57,693 nt of DNA from Roseinatronobacter ekhonensis. Lineage in GTDB: Bacteria > Pseudomonadota > Alphaproteobacteria > Rhodobacterales > Rhodobacteraceae. This document shows, in pieces, positions 1 to 8,579 of this stretch (the stretch's first letter is position 1; the number at the start of each line of letters is the position of its first letter). The stretch is from assembly GCF_900499075.1 (NCBI RefSeq), contig NZ_UIHC01000018.1, forward strand, positions 1 through 57,693, given 5' to 3'. The notes beneath the pieces were generated by a model. The model did not search any database and was not told the origin of the DNA. It was given only the letters and a program-made list of their open reading frames with translations. Made by a program: the position numbers and the translations under genes.

Positions 1-55
1 CGCAAGCCTCAAGCTCGAGGCGGGCTGGTGAGGAAAGAAAGTCAGGGCGGATCAT
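1..55 (-). mobile_element. Possible 5' end of an IS630-type transposase gene, cut by the window edge
   Basis: On the minus strand an ATG at 53-55 opens a frame that stays open to the left edge: 18 codons starting MIRPDFL and ending RLELEAC. From memory the ending resembles the start of a group of IS630-family transposases found in Rhodobacterales, but 18 residues are too few for proof and no clear Shine-Dalgarno sequence precedes it. The right edge of the window also cuts an IS630-type gene, which makes the reading more plausible. Bases 56-139 hold no gene I can support; an IS terminal repeat could lie there. Confidence 0.3.
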
Positions 56-139
56 AAGCAATAGCTGAATCGTTCCAAACCCAGCAGTCAAGTCAACAAA
101 TTCGGCTTCTGCAGGACTCGGAGTATATTTGTAAAATTC

Positions 140-886
140 TTGCTTGGTGGCTTTGCCTTATATGCAGCTTTTGTAGCAGCACTTGCATTTTTCCAACATT
201 CCTTAGTGTTTCCACGGCAGATGGTGGCCCCGCCGCCAGCACTGCCTGCACAGACCGAGCGGCTGGACCTGACCCGCCCCGATGGCAGCATATTGCGGGG
301 TGTGCGCATTGCCGGGCGTGACCCGTCGCGACCAACACTGTTGGGGTTTCCCGGCAATGCCTGGAATGCAGAGGCGATGGCGCTGTTCCTGCACCAGATC
401 GCGCCGCGGCATACTGTGGTGGTTTACCACTACCGTGGCTATTCCCCGTCCACCGGCACCCCTTCCGCCGCGGCGCTGATGTCCGATGGGCTGGCCATTC
501 GTGACAGCTTGCAAGGTCCGGTGATCGCGGTCGGGTTCAGTATTGGCAGCGGGGTTGCCGCCCATGTGGCCGGTGCCCGACCACTAGAGCATGTGATCCT
601 TGCAACACCGTTCGACAGTCTGCGACATGTAGCGGCAAGCACGCTGCCCTATGTCCCGGTGCGGTGGCTGTTTGCGCATGAGATTGACGCAAAGGCGGCG
701 CTGCAAAACAGCGCAGCACCGCTAACCTTGATAATTGCAAACAACGATGAAGTGATCCCGAACGCCCGCTCCGGCGCATTGGCAGCTTCGCAGTCGGACG
801 CGGATGTTATCCGGCTGGAGGCCGGCCACAACGATATCTACAACACACCCGGTTTCGTCCCCGCGATGCGCAGTGCGCTACGTTGA
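140..886 (+). CDS. Membrane-anchored alpha/beta hydrolase
   Basis: A 248-residue protein. It starts with a hydrophobic segment (about residues 3-18), likely a signal anchor, followed by an alpha/beta-hydrolase domain. The nucleophile elbow is GFSIGSG (Ser near residue 135), and a C-terminal GHND holds the likely catalytic His. The substrate is unknown; this layout is common in FrsA/BEM46-like serine hydrolases that act at the inner membrane. The start is uncertain: the only usable codon is the TTG at 140, with no well-spaced Shine-Dalgarno sequence. The frame is open upstream to a TAG at 62-64, and the codons just before the TTG read VKF, which would give a typical positive N-region. An IS insertion to the left may have removed the natural start. 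Its last 9 bases overlap the convergent zapA. Confidence 0.8.
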   Translation: MLGGFALYAAFVAALAFFQHSLVFPRQMVAPPPALPAQTERLDLTRPDGSILRGVRIAGRDPSRPTLLGFPGNAWNAEAMALFLHQIAPRHTVVVYHYRGYSPSTGTPSAAALMSDGLAIRDSLQGPVIAVGFSIGSGVAAHVAGARPLEHVILATPFDSLRHVAASTLPYVPVRWLFAHEIDAKAALQNSAAPLTLIIANNDEVIPNARSGALAASQSDADVIRLEAGHNDIYNTPGFVPAMRSALR

Positions 887-1261
887 ACGGCTTTCCATAT
901 CTTCGGCGACTGCCTCGGCACGCGCGGCGAGTTCCGCCAGCCCGTCCGTCAGATCTTGCGGTACAACCGGCACTTCAACCTTCTGGGCCGGGCGGGCGTG
1001 CAAGCGCGAGATTTCCTCGCGCATGGATTCGATCTGCGCCTCGGCATCTTTCAACTTGTCCTCGACCGCCGCCGTCTTGTCGGCCAGCATCAGCCCAGAC
1101 ATCAGCAACATACGTTCGGCGGGCACACGCCCGATCTGGTTCAAGAGCGTGCGCGCCTCTGTGTCCAGCATCGCTGCGGCCGCCAGCAGGAATTGCTCTT
1201 CCCCCGGCTGGCACGCGACCGCAAATTCCTTGTGACCGATCGTAATCGTTTGTTCAGGCAT
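878..1261 (-). CDS. zapA: Cell division protein ZapA
   Basis: A 127-residue ZapA homolog. ZapA binds FtsZ and cross-links its filaments at the division site. The N-terminal half carries the typical pattern: ITIGHKEFAVAC, then a long helix with LLAAAAMLD and RMLLMSGLMLAD. The C-terminal half is a coiled coil rich in Glu and Ala, which in the family mediates dimerisation and tetramerisation. The start is taken at the ATG at 1261 (MPEQ) because it overlaps the stop of the upstream coiled-coil gene by 8 bases, which indicates translational coupling; an in-frame ATG 15 bases upstream is the alternative. ZapA next to a coiled-coil gene and transketolase is an order I associate with Rhodobacterales. 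Confidence 0.88.
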   Translation of the reverse strand: MPEQTITIGHKEFAVACQPGEEQFLLAAAAMLDTEARTLLNQIGRVPAERMLLMSGLMLADKTAAVEDKLKDAEAQIESMREEISRLHARPAQKVEVPVVPQDLTDGLAELAARAEAVAEDMESRST

Positions 1262-1751
1262 CACGCTCTCCCGCACCCATGAGCGGCTTCAATTCGCCCA
1301 AGACATCTTCCATTTCAGCCAGCTCCGAGGCGCGTTCGGCGCGCAGCGCTTCCAGTTCCGCAACCAGCGAACGGTTGATCGCGCTGGGTTCGATCACCTG
1401 GGCCTCATGCCCCTCGCGCAGCTGTCGGTTTGCCTCTATCAGCTTGGAGTTGGCTTTCTTCAGGCGCAACATCTCCAGGCTTTGCAAGTCAAGCTGTTCC
1501 GTCATCCGCGCCAGCCGCCGCTCCATCGACGCGACGGAACTGTCCTGCCGCTGGCGCACGGCATTCACGCGTTCGGTCAGTTGCGCGGTTTTCGCGCGCT
1601 CCGCCTCCAGCTCTGCTTGCAGGCGGGCAGCGTCTGGGTCGGCCTCGACCACGGGGGCGGTTTGCGCTGGCTTGGCCAATTTATCCGCCGCTGACGATAT
1701 GCGGTCCAGCGCACGCGACAAGCGGGTTTCGATCTGTTTTACGTCCGTCAT
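1254..1751 (-). CDS. Coiled-coil protein of unknown function upstream of zapA
   Basis: A 165-residue cytoplasmic protein with no signal peptide or membrane segment. Almost the whole length from about residue 45 on is predicted coiled coil: charged heptad-like sequence with many Glu, Arg, Leu and Gln residues. I do not recognise a named domain. The chosen start is the ATG at 1749-1751 (MTDVKQIE); a much longer open frame runs further upstream but crosses the region before transketolase and lacks a plausible start. It is translationally coupled to zapA, so a role with ZapA or the division apparatus is a reasonable inference but not demonstrated. Bases 1752-1979, upstream of it and of tkt, should hold divergent promoters; I could not assign them. 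Confidence 0.75.
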   Translation of the reverse strand: MTDVKQIETRLSRALDRISSAADKLAKPAQTAPVVEADPDAARLQAELEAERAKTAQLTERVNAVRQRQDSSVASMERRLARMTEQLDLQSLEMLRLKKANSKLIEANRQLREGHEAQVIEPSAINRSLVAELEALRAERASELAEMEDVLGELKPLMGAGERDA

Positions 1752-1979
1752 GTCGGCTCTTTCCAATTGGGCGCTTTCACATGGCCGAATCATTCCATGC
1801 AGGGTATGGCAACCCACGCCGTGCAAACCTACCCCCAAAATAACGGCTTTCCAACCTTGGGGCGTTTTGGACCATGGCACATGGCTTGCGTTGCTTGCAC
1901 AACAAGCCATAAGCCCTATGATCGCCCCGCGGTATGCTACCGCTAACATCGCCTTTTTCCAGATCGAGGAAGACCAGAC

Positions 1980-3998
1980 GTGGATATCGCTGCCCTGAAA
2001 ACCGCCAATCCCGACCATTGGATGAAAGCCACCGCGATTCGCGCTTTGGCTATGGATGCCGTGCAGGCTGCAAATTCGGGCCATCCAGGCATGCCGATGG
2101 GCATGGCCGATGTCGCGACCGTGTTGTTCGAAAAGCACCTGAAATTCGACGCCAGTGCGCCCGACTGGGCGGACCGCGACCGGTTCATACTGTCGGCAGG
2201 ACACGGCTCCATGCTGATCTACGCGCTGCTGTATCTGACTGGCTACAAGCAGATGACGCTAGAGCAGATCAAGAATTTCCGCCAATGGGGCGCGATCACG
2301 GCGGGCCACCCGGAATACGGCCATGTCGAGGGCGTGGAGACTACGACAGGCCCCTTGGGCCAGGGCATTTCCAACGCCGTGGGCTTTGCCATGGCAGAAG
2401 AGAAATTGCGCGCGGAATTCGGCCCGAAAGTGGTCGATCATTACACCTATGTCATCGCCGGTGACGGCTGCCTGATGGAGGGCATCAGCCACGAGGCGAT
2501 CGGACTGGCCGGCCATCAGAAGCTGGGCCGCCTTATCGTGATGTGGGACAACAACGACATTACCATCGACGGCTCCGTCAGCCTGTCAGACCGCACCGAC
2601 CAACGCGCGCGTTTCGCCGCCGCCGGGTGGAAAGTTCTGGCCTGCGACGGGCATGACGCGGCAGATATCGACCGCGCCCTGACCGAAGCGAAAGGTTCCG
2701 ACCAGCCCGTGCTGATCGACTGCAAAACCGTCATCGGCTTTGGCAGCCCTGCAAAAGCAGGCACGGCGGGCGCGCATGGCGCGCCGCTTGGCGATGCTGA
2801 AATCGCGACGACCAAAGCAATCTATGGCTGGGAGTACGGCCCGTTCGAGGTGCCCGCCGATGTGCTGGACGCATGGCGCGCCATCGGGGCGCGCGGGGCA
2901 AAGGCGCATGAAGACTGGAACACCCGCTTCGCAGCGCTCTCGGGCACCAAGCAGGCCGAATTCACGCGCCGTATGGCAGGCCAAGCGCCGAAGAAGCTGG
3001 AAAGCGCCATCCGCGCTTTCAAAAAGCAGATCGCGGAAAGCGCACCCAAGGTCGCAACGCGCAAATCCTCGGAAATGGTGCTGGAGGTGGTCAATACCGT
3101 CTGCCCCGAAACCATCGGCGGTTCTGCCGATTTGACCGGGTCGAACAATACCAAGACCGCCGGTCTGGGTGTGTTTTCATTCGAGGACCGCAAGGGCCGC
3201 TATGTCTATTACGGCATCCGTGAACACGGCATGGCTGCGGCCATGAACGGCCTGTCGCTGCATGGCGGGCTGAAGCCTTATGGCGGCACCTTCATGTGCT
3301 TCACCGATTACGCGCGCGGGGCAATGCGTCTCTCGGCGCTGATGGGGGTGCCTGCGACCTATGTGATGACCCACGATTCCATTGGTCTGGGCGAGGACGG
3401 ACCGACCCACCAGCCGGTTGAACATCTGGCCATGCTGCGCGCCACGCCCAATATGAACGTGTTCCGCCCCTGCGACACGGTCGAAACCGCCGAGGCGTGG
3501 GAACTCGCGCTCACCAGTGAACGCACACCTTCAGTGCTGGCGCTGACACGGCAAGGCCTGCCCACCTACCGCACCGAACACAAGGTCAAGAACCTGACGG
3601 CCCAAGGCGGCTATGTGCTGGCCGATGCCGACGGCAAACGCCAGGCGATTCTGATGGCCACCGGGTCCGAAGTGGAAATCGCGATGCAGGCGCGCGATCT
3701 GTTGCAGGCCGAAGGGATCGGCACGCGCGTCGTCTCCATGCCCTGCTGGGAGTTGTTCGAAGAGCAGCCCGACGCCTACCGCCGCAAGGTTCTGCCCGCC
3801 GGTCCGGTGCGCGTGGCCGTGGAAGCGGCCATTCGCTTCGGCTGGGATCGCTGGCTGTTCGGCGAGCGCGGACGGCGCGAGAAGTCGGGCTTTGTCGGCA
3901 TGCATGATTTCGGCGCGTCGGCCCCAGCGCCCACGCTGTACAAAGAACTTGGTATCACCGCAGAGGCCGTGGCAGACAAGTTGAAATCCCTGCTCTGA
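1980..3998 (+). CDS. tkt: Transketolase
   Basis: A 672-residue, full-length transketolase. It transfers two-carbon ketol units in the pentose phosphate pathway, and in the Calvin cycle where one is present, using thiamine diphosphate and a divalent metal. Visible marks are the N-terminal HPGMPMG region, the thiamine-binding GDGCLMEG near residue 160 with the following NN (DNNDITID), and the pyrimidine-domain segment [11 protein letters not shown] near residue 415. The start is a GTG at 1980 preceded by a good GAGGA Shine-Dalgarno sequence. The gene is single, faces away from the zapA pair, and ends in a strong hairpin shared with convergent ispG. Confidence 0.95.
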   Translation: MDIAALKTANPDHWMKATAIRALAMDAVQAANSGHPGMPMGMADVATVLFEKHLKFDASAPDWADRDRFILSAGHGSMLIYALLYLTGYKQMTLEQIKNFRQWGAITAGHPEYGHVEGVETTTGPLGQGISNAVGFAMAEEKLRAEFGPKVVDHYTYVIAGDGCLMEGISHEAIGLAGHQKLGRLIVMWDNNDITIDGSVSLSDRTDQRARFAAAGWKVLACDGHDAADIDRALTEAKGSDQPVLIDCKTVIGFGSPAKAGTAGAHGAPLGDAEIATTKAIYGWEYGPFEVPADVLDAWRAIGARGAKAHEDWNTRFAALSGTKQAEFTRRMAGQAPKKLESAIRAFKKQIAESAPKVATRKSSEMVLEVVNTVCPETIGGSADLTGSNNTKTAGLGVFSFEDRKGRYVYYGIREHGMAAAMNGLSLHGGLKPYGGTFMCFTDYARGAMRLSALMGVPATYVMTHDSIGLGEDGPTHQPVEHLAMLRATPNMNVFRPCDTVETAEAWELALTSERTPSVLALTRQGLPTYRTEHKVKNLTAQGGYVLADADGKRQAILMATGSEVEIAMQARDLLQAEGIGTRVVSMPCWELFEEQPDAYRRKVLPAGPVRVAVEAAIRFGWDRWLFGERGRREKSGFVGMHDFGASAPAPTLYKELGITAEAVADKLKSLL

Positions 3999-4048
3999 CC
4001 TTGCGGGGGCACGCGCGTCAGCGCGTCCCCGCCCGTGGCATAGACTTA

Positions 4049-4077
4049 AAAGGGCGGCCCGCAGGGCCGCCCTTTTT
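4049..4077. terminator. Bidirectional rho-independent terminator between tkt and ispG
   Basis: AAGGGCGGCCC and GGGCCGCCCTT form an almost perfect GC-rich stem around a short GCA loop, with an A run on the left and a T run on the right. The symmetry lets it end transcription of tkt on the plus strand and of ispG on the minus strand. Confidence 0.88.
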
Positions 4078-4100
4078 CCGTTTGGTCACACATGGTCCCG

Positions 4101-5234
4101 CTATTCGGCGGCTTCCGCCTTTGCGCGCTCGGACTCGATCTCGGCAGCCTTCTGTTCGACCTGTTCGACAATATGTTCGACCATCTGCTCATTGCTCAGC
4201 TTGTGGCTTTGCTTGCCTGCCAGATACACCATGCCGGACCCAGCCCCGCCGCCAGTAAAACCAACATCGGTCATCAGCGCCTCGCCCGGCCCGTTCACCA
4301 CGCAGCCTATGATCGACAGGCTCATCGGTGTTTTGATATGGGCCAGCCGTTCTTCCAGAATCGTGACGGTCTTGATCACGTCGAACCCCTGCCTTGCGCA
4401 AGACGGGCAAGAGATGATGTTCACACCCCGATGCCGCAGGCCCAGCGATTTCAGGATCTCGTAGCCGATCTTGACCTCTTCCACCGGGTCGGCAGACAGC
4501 GACACGCGGATCGTGTCACCGATCCCCATCCATAGCAGATTGCCAAGACCGATGGCTGATTTTACCGTGCCGGAAATCATGCCGCCCGCTTCGGTAATCC
4601 CAAGGTGAATCGGCGCATCCGTTGCCTCTGCCAGCCCCATATAGGCCGCCGACGCTAGGAACACGTCCGACGCTTTCACGCTGATCTTGAACTCGTGAAA
4701 ATCATTATCCTGCAGGATGCGGATATGGTCGAGGCCGCTCTCTATCATCGCGTCTGGGCACGGCTCGCCATATTTCTCCAGCAAATGCCGTTCCAACGAT
4801 CCGGCGTTCACGCCGATACGGATGGAACAGCCATGGTCGCGCGCGGCTTTGATCACCTCGCGGACACGCGTTGCGTCCCCGATATTGCCGGGATTGATCC
4901 GCAGGCAGGCTGCGCCCGCCTCTGCCGCCTCGATCGCGCGTTTATAGTGGAAATGGATGTCCGCCACGATCGGCACCAGGCTTTCGCGGCACACCTCGCG
5001 CAGCGCGCGGCTGGCATCCGTATCCGGCACCGACACGCGGACAATATCCGCGCCCGCCTCGGCGCAGTCCAGAACCTGCTTGATCGTGGCCTTTGCGTCG
5101 CCGGAATCGGTGTTGGTCATGGTTTGAACGCTGATCGGCGCATCCCCTCCGACCGGCACCGACCCGACCATGATCTGGCGGGATTTGCGGCGCTCGATGT
5201 TGCGCCACGGGCGGATATGGTTGTGGTCCATCAT
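4101..5234 (-). CDS. ispG: 4-hydroxy-3-methylbut-2-enyl diphosphate synthase (IspG/GcpE)
   Basis: A 377-residue IspG, which converts MEcPP to HMBPP in the penultimate step of the MEP isoprenoid pathway and carries a [4Fe-4S] cluster. The N-terminal TIM-barrel domain shows VQTMTNTDT-like sequence ([11 protein letters not shown]) and the C-terminal domain holds the cluster ligands ISCPSC near residue 270 and the family signature [10 protein letters not shown] near residue 315. The start is the first of two tandem ATG codons at 5232-5234 or the second at 5229-5231 (MDHNHIRPW); longer upstream readings add an unconserved, Arg-rich stretch. It follows the RodZ-like gene on the same strand after 98 bases, the same pairing as rodZ-ispG in enterobacteria. 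Confidence 0.95.
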   Translation of the reverse strand: MMDHNHIRPWRNIERRKSRQIMVGSVPVGGDAPISVQTMTNTDSGDAKATIKQVLDCAEAGADIVRVSVPDTDASRALREVCRESLVPIVADIHFHYKRAIEAAEAGAACLRINPGNIGDATRVREVIKAARDHGCSIRIGVNAGSLERHLLEKYGEPCPDAMIESGLDHIRILQDNDFHEFKISVKASDVFLASAAYMGLAEATDAPIHLGITEAGGMISGTVKSAIGLGNLLWMGIGDTIRVSLSADPVEEVKIGYEILKSLGLRHRGVNIISCPSCARQGFDVIKTVTILEERLAHIKTPMSLSIIGCVVNGPGEALMTDVGFTGGGAGSGMVYLAGKQSHKLSNEQMVEHIVEQVEQKAAEIESERAKAEAAE

Positions 5235-5332
5235 GCAAACCTTGTGCGTTGCGGGCTTCGTGCGAAACATAAACCAAGAGGGGCGCTGCGACAAGCAACG
5301 CCCCCTTTACACATCATATCTTGGAGCGGAAT

Positions 5333-6547
5333 TTACGGCTGCACTTCCGCGACGTTCACGAAGCTGCGCAGGTCTTCGTCACCGCTCAGATCGGCAGTGG
5401 CAAAGCTCTCGGTCACGGCCTCTGGCGTCAGTGCAATCTGGTCCACGACCTGTGCGCCGGGTGCCGTCGGCCCAAAGGGCTGCCCGTCTACCATCAGGTA
5501 GACCGACCCGGAATTCCCGGCGCGCAGGGTCGCCGCAGGTTCCGTTTGCGGCACGGCATACCGCTCGCCCGCATCCAGAACTTTTTCAAACAGGACCGTG
5601 CCGTCCGCAGCGCGCACGCGAATCCAACTTGGGCGTACGGCCAGAACTTCGACCTGTGCGGGGCCATCTTGACGCACCTGCACGTTGGGCGCATCGCCAT
5701 TGGCTTCGTTCAGTGCCAGATCAATGGCCGAGCCGATATCATCCGCCGAAGACGGGGTTTCGGGTTCCGGCCGGATTGCACCAATCGGCCCATCCCGCGC
5801 GACCATGATCGGCGCTTCCAACGCTTCAGGCTGGTAGGTGCGGACAACGCCTTGCGCAGTCTCTCGCGGCAATCGTGTGTTCGACTCCACATCGTTTGCC
5901 GACGGCGTGATCGCGCTGGCATCTGCGCGGTCCATGCGCGGCGCTGCGCCGGTGATCACTGGGTCAAGATCCGCCATAACCTCTGGAGGTTGATCGGCGG
6001 GGGCAAGTTGCACGCGCTGCACCTCTTTGAGGACGGTCCAGCCACCAAAACCCAGCCCGATCACAAGGCCAAGCACAACGGCCACTGACCCGATCGCGCC
6101 AACATCCAGCCTGCGCCAGAATGGGTCAGGATCATCTGCCAAGCGCGTGCGAGACAGCAGTCCTTGCGAAAATTCACCGCCCGTTACCGGTTCCGCGCGC
6201 GGCTTGCTGGGCTGGCTCCGGTCCAGATCGGAATTGATCGAGAAATTGGTTTCCGCGCAGAACTGCTTGTAGCACCAATCCGGGTCCAGCCCCAGATAGC
6301 GTGCGTAAGACCGCACATAGCCCGCGATGAAACTCGGCGCCTCGAACGCCGAAAGATCGCCACTTTCAATAGCGGCGATATACGTTGCACGAATATGCAG
6401 CTCTCGCTGCACATCCAGAAGCGACTTGCCCATAGTCGCCCGCTCGCCACGGATGATGTCACCCAGCCGAACCTCGAAATCATCGAAGCCTGCTGGCTGG
6501 AACCCACCTTCCGGGTCTGTCTTGGGTTTACTGCCAAACCAGTTCAT
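5333..6547 (-). CDS. RodZ-like HTH-transmembrane protein with C-terminal DUF4115 domain
   Basis: A 404-residue protein. An XRE-type helix-turn-helix domain lies near residues 25-90 (LGDIIRGERATMGKSL, then the typical IRATYIAAIESGDLSAF), followed by a linker, a single transmembrane segment near residues 170-190 (GSVAVVLGLVIGLGFGG), a long Pro/Glu/Asp-rich periplasmic linker and a C-terminal beta-rich domain of DUF4115 type (WIRVRAADGTVLFEKVLDAGE). RodZ links MreB to the cell wall elongation machinery. The start at 6547 (MNWFGSKP) is backed by an AGGGCGG Shine-Dalgarno sequence. Upstream in-frame starts exist but are poorer. Its position before ispG is the conserved one. Confidence 0.85.
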   Translation of the reverse strand: MNWFGSKPKTDPEGGFQPAGFDDFEVRLGDIIRGERATMGKSLLDVQRELHIRATYIAAIESGDLSAFEAPSFIAGYVRSYARYLGLDPDWCYKQFCAETNFSINSDLDRSQPSKPRAEPVTGGEFSQGLLSRTRLADDPDPFWRRLDVGAIGSVAVVLGLVIGLGFGGWTVLKEVQRVQLAPADQPPEVMADLDPVITGAAPRMDRADASAITPSANDVESNTRLPRETAQGVVRTYQPEALEAPIMVARDGPIGAIRPEPETPSSADDIGSAIDLALNEANGDAPNVQVRQDGPAQVEVLAVRPSWIRVRAADGTVLFEKVLDAGERYAVPQTEPAATLRAGNSGSVYLMVDGQPFGPTAPGAQVVDQIALTPEAVTESFATADLSGDEDLRSFVNVAEVQP

Positions 6548-6669
6548 TGCCCGCCCTTTAACCGATAGTCTGCCCATTAGCGCCAAAATGACCATAAATC
6601 CGGCCTCTTACGTGCCGTTATTGAGATCACTATACGGGTTTTCACTTCGATTTGAAGCGTTAACAAACG

Positions 6670-7893
6670 TCAGGCAGACATTTCGGCACGATTTAGCGCA
6701 CAATGCGACCACAAACCGTCCATCGCGTGCACAAGACGGTCAATCATCTTGCTGTCATGAACAGGGGACGGGGTGAACCGCAAGCGTTCCGTGCCGCGCG
6801 GGACGGTCGGAAAGTTGATGGGTTGCACATAAATTCCGTAATCCGTCAGCAACATATCGGAAATTGCCTTGCAATGCACAGGGTCGCCCACATGAACCGG
6901 CACGATATGACTGCCATGGTCGATGATCGGCAGCCCCAACCCGCGCAGACGCAATTTCAGAATGCGCGCGTGGTCTTGCTGTTTGTGACGCAGATGCTGC
7001 GCGGTTTTCAGATACTCGACCGACGCCGCAGCCCCCGCCGCCACAGCGGGCGGCAGCGATGTCGTGAAGATGAAGCCCGGCGCATAAGACCTTATGGCGT
7101 CGCACATTTTGGCAGATGCCGCGATGTAGCCGCCCATCACACCATATGCTTTTGCCAAGGTGCCATTGATGATGTCGATCCGGTGCATAAGCCCATCACG
7201 CTCTGCCACACCGGCGCCGCGCGGGCCATACATGCCAACGGCGTGAACCTCGTCAATGTAGGTCAGCGCGCCGAATTCATCGGCCAGATCGCAAATCGCC
7301 TCTATCGGGCCAAAATCGCCATCCATCGAATAGATGGATTCGAACGCGATCAGCTTGGGGGCTTCGGGATCGTCGGCGGCCAACAATTCGCGCAAATGCG
7401 CGACGTCGTTGTGCCGGAAAATCCGCTTCGCGCCGCCATTTCGGCGCACGCCTTCGATCATCGAAGCATGGTTCAATGCGTCTGAATAGATAATCAGACC
7501 GGGAAACAGTTTGGGCAGTGTCGAGAGCGTCGCATCATTCGCGATATAGGCCGAGGTGAAGAGCAACGCCGCCTGTTTCTGGTGCAGATCGGCGAGCGAC
7601 GCTTCCAGACGCTTGTGATAGGCGGTTGTGCCCGAGATATTGCGCGTTCCACCAGAACCCGCACCCGTCGCGTCGAGCGCTTCGTGCATCGCCGCCAGAA
7701 CGACCGGGTTTTGCCCCATCCCAAGATAATCGTTGCCGCACCAGACAGTTATGTCCTGCTTTTCGCCATCGGGACGGCTCCAAACAGCTTTGGGGAACTG
7801 GTCCTTCTGCCGCTCGATGTCGATGAATGTTCGATAACGCCCCTCGACATGAAGTTGGTTAAGGGCGGCATCAATTGCGGTCTCGAACTTCAC
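6670..7893 (-). CDS. hemA: 5-aminolevulinate synthase
   Basis: A 407-residue ALAS, the first enzyme of the C4 (Shemin) route to haem, bacteriochlorophyll and corrinoids. It condenses glycine with succinyl-CoA using PLP. The PLP lysine is K248 in [13 protein letters not shown], and [11 protein letters not shown] carries the Asp and His that contact the cofactor. Length and sequence match the Rhodobacter enzymes closely. The start is a GTG at 7891-7893 after a GGGAG Shine-Dalgarno sequence. It is transcribed alone, with a class II FNR-type promoter upstream, so expression should rise when oxygen falls. Its presence with cobS/cobT fits an organism with a large tetrapyrrole demand. Confidence 0.97.
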   Translation of the reverse strand: MKFETAIDAALNQLHVEGRYRTFIDIERQKDQFPKAVWSRPDGEKQDITVWCGNDYLGMGQNPVVLAAMHEALDATGAGSGGTRNISGTTAYHKRLEASLADLHQKQAALLFTSAYIANDATLSTLPKLFPGLIIYSDALNHASMIEGVRRNGGAKRIFRHNDVAHLRELLAADDPEAPKLIAFESIYSMDGDFGPIEAICDLADEFGALTYIDEVHAVGMYGPRGAGVAERDGLMHRIDIINGTLAKAYGVMGGYIAASAKMCDAIRSYAPGFIFTTSLPPAVAAGAAASVEYLKTAQHLRHKQQDHARILKLRLRGLGLPIIDHGSHIVPVHVGDPVHCKAISDMLLTDYGIYVQPINFPTVPRGTERLRFTPSPVHDSKMIDRLVHAMDGLWSHCALNRAEMSA

Positions 7894-7967
7894 TACCCAC
7901 TCCCTGGCATCAGCTTGGTATATTCGCTTTTATAGATATTCTTGATTCTTGCAAACCAAATTACCCT

Positions 7968-8015
7968 TGTGCCTATTTTGCACGCAGATCGCGAATATGG
8001 TTTGATCTAGATCAA
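7968..8015 (-). promoter_or_regulatory. hemA promoter with a perfect FNR/FnrL box
   Basis: TTGATCTAGATCAA at 8002-8015 is an exact match to the FNR consensus TTGAT-N4-ATCAA and is itself fully palindromic. A -10-like hexamer on the minus strand, CAAAAT at 7980-7975, predicts a start near 7968, which places the box centre at about -40.5, the position expected for class II activation. A second AT-rich promoter-like stretch closer to the gene (about 7925-7960, minus strand TATAAAA) could be a second hemA promoter. The inverted repeat GTGC-N7-GCAC at 7969-7983 overlaps the predicted start. Confidence 0.8.
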
Positions 8016-8064
8016 TTCCAGCCGAATGCACAATAACCGAGCCCGCGCCGAATCGTCGCGCGTG

Positions 8065-8460
8065 TTATTCTGCGTTTATTTCCAATGCGATAACGCATTC
8101 ATCACCGCCGCTACGCGCCGCGTCACACCCCTCGCGGGCCGACGTTATAGCGGTCGGCAGGTCCGACATATCGGCTACCGCAACCGCAGATTCCGCCAAT
8201 AATCCATCGGCGACCAAACCATCTGCCGGGGCAAGCGCCATGGCCGCGAAGCGCGCGCCCTCGGGGACGAACAGCGACAGCGCATCGCGATTCTGGCCGA
8301 CCAAGCGCAGCATTGCCAACCCCTCATCCGACAAAAACGGATGCAGATAGAGCGTGATCTGTGCCCCTTCCAGCGTGTAGGTTTCTGTCTGCACCTCTTG
8401 CGCCTGAACCGCACCGGCGATCGCGGTTGCCGCGCCCAAGACCGCTACCCATTTCCACAT
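8065..8460 (-). CDS. Small exported protein of unknown function upstream of hemA
   Basis: A 131-residue protein with a clear signal peptide (charged MWK, hydrophobic core, cleavage likely after AVQA near residue 20), so it should be periplasmic. The mature part has no named domain I recognise and contains two Cys residues near the C-terminus (EGCDAAR and DECVIAL) that could form a disulfide. From memory, homologs beside hemA in Rhodobacterales sometimes carry a misleading 5-aminolevulinic-acid-synthase label; nothing in this sequence supports an enzyme. It reads in the same direction as hemA, but the FNR-type promoter lies between them, so hemA can be transcribed independently. Confidence 0.7.
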   Translation of the reverse strand: MWKWVAVLGAATAIAGAVQAQEVQTETYTLEGAQITLYLHPFLSDEGLAMLRLVGQNRDALSLFVPEGARFAAMALAPADGLVADGLLAESAVAVADMSDLPTAITSAREGCDAARSGGDECVIALEINAE

Positions 8461-8579
8461 CTCTGGTTACTCCATCTCTCGAATCCGGCTTTCGCGTGGC
8501 GTTATAGCCTGTATGGCAGGTCTGGACACCCCCACGGCAGGTGTTACGCTTCGTCAAACCCTCGTCAGCGGAGCCTGAA

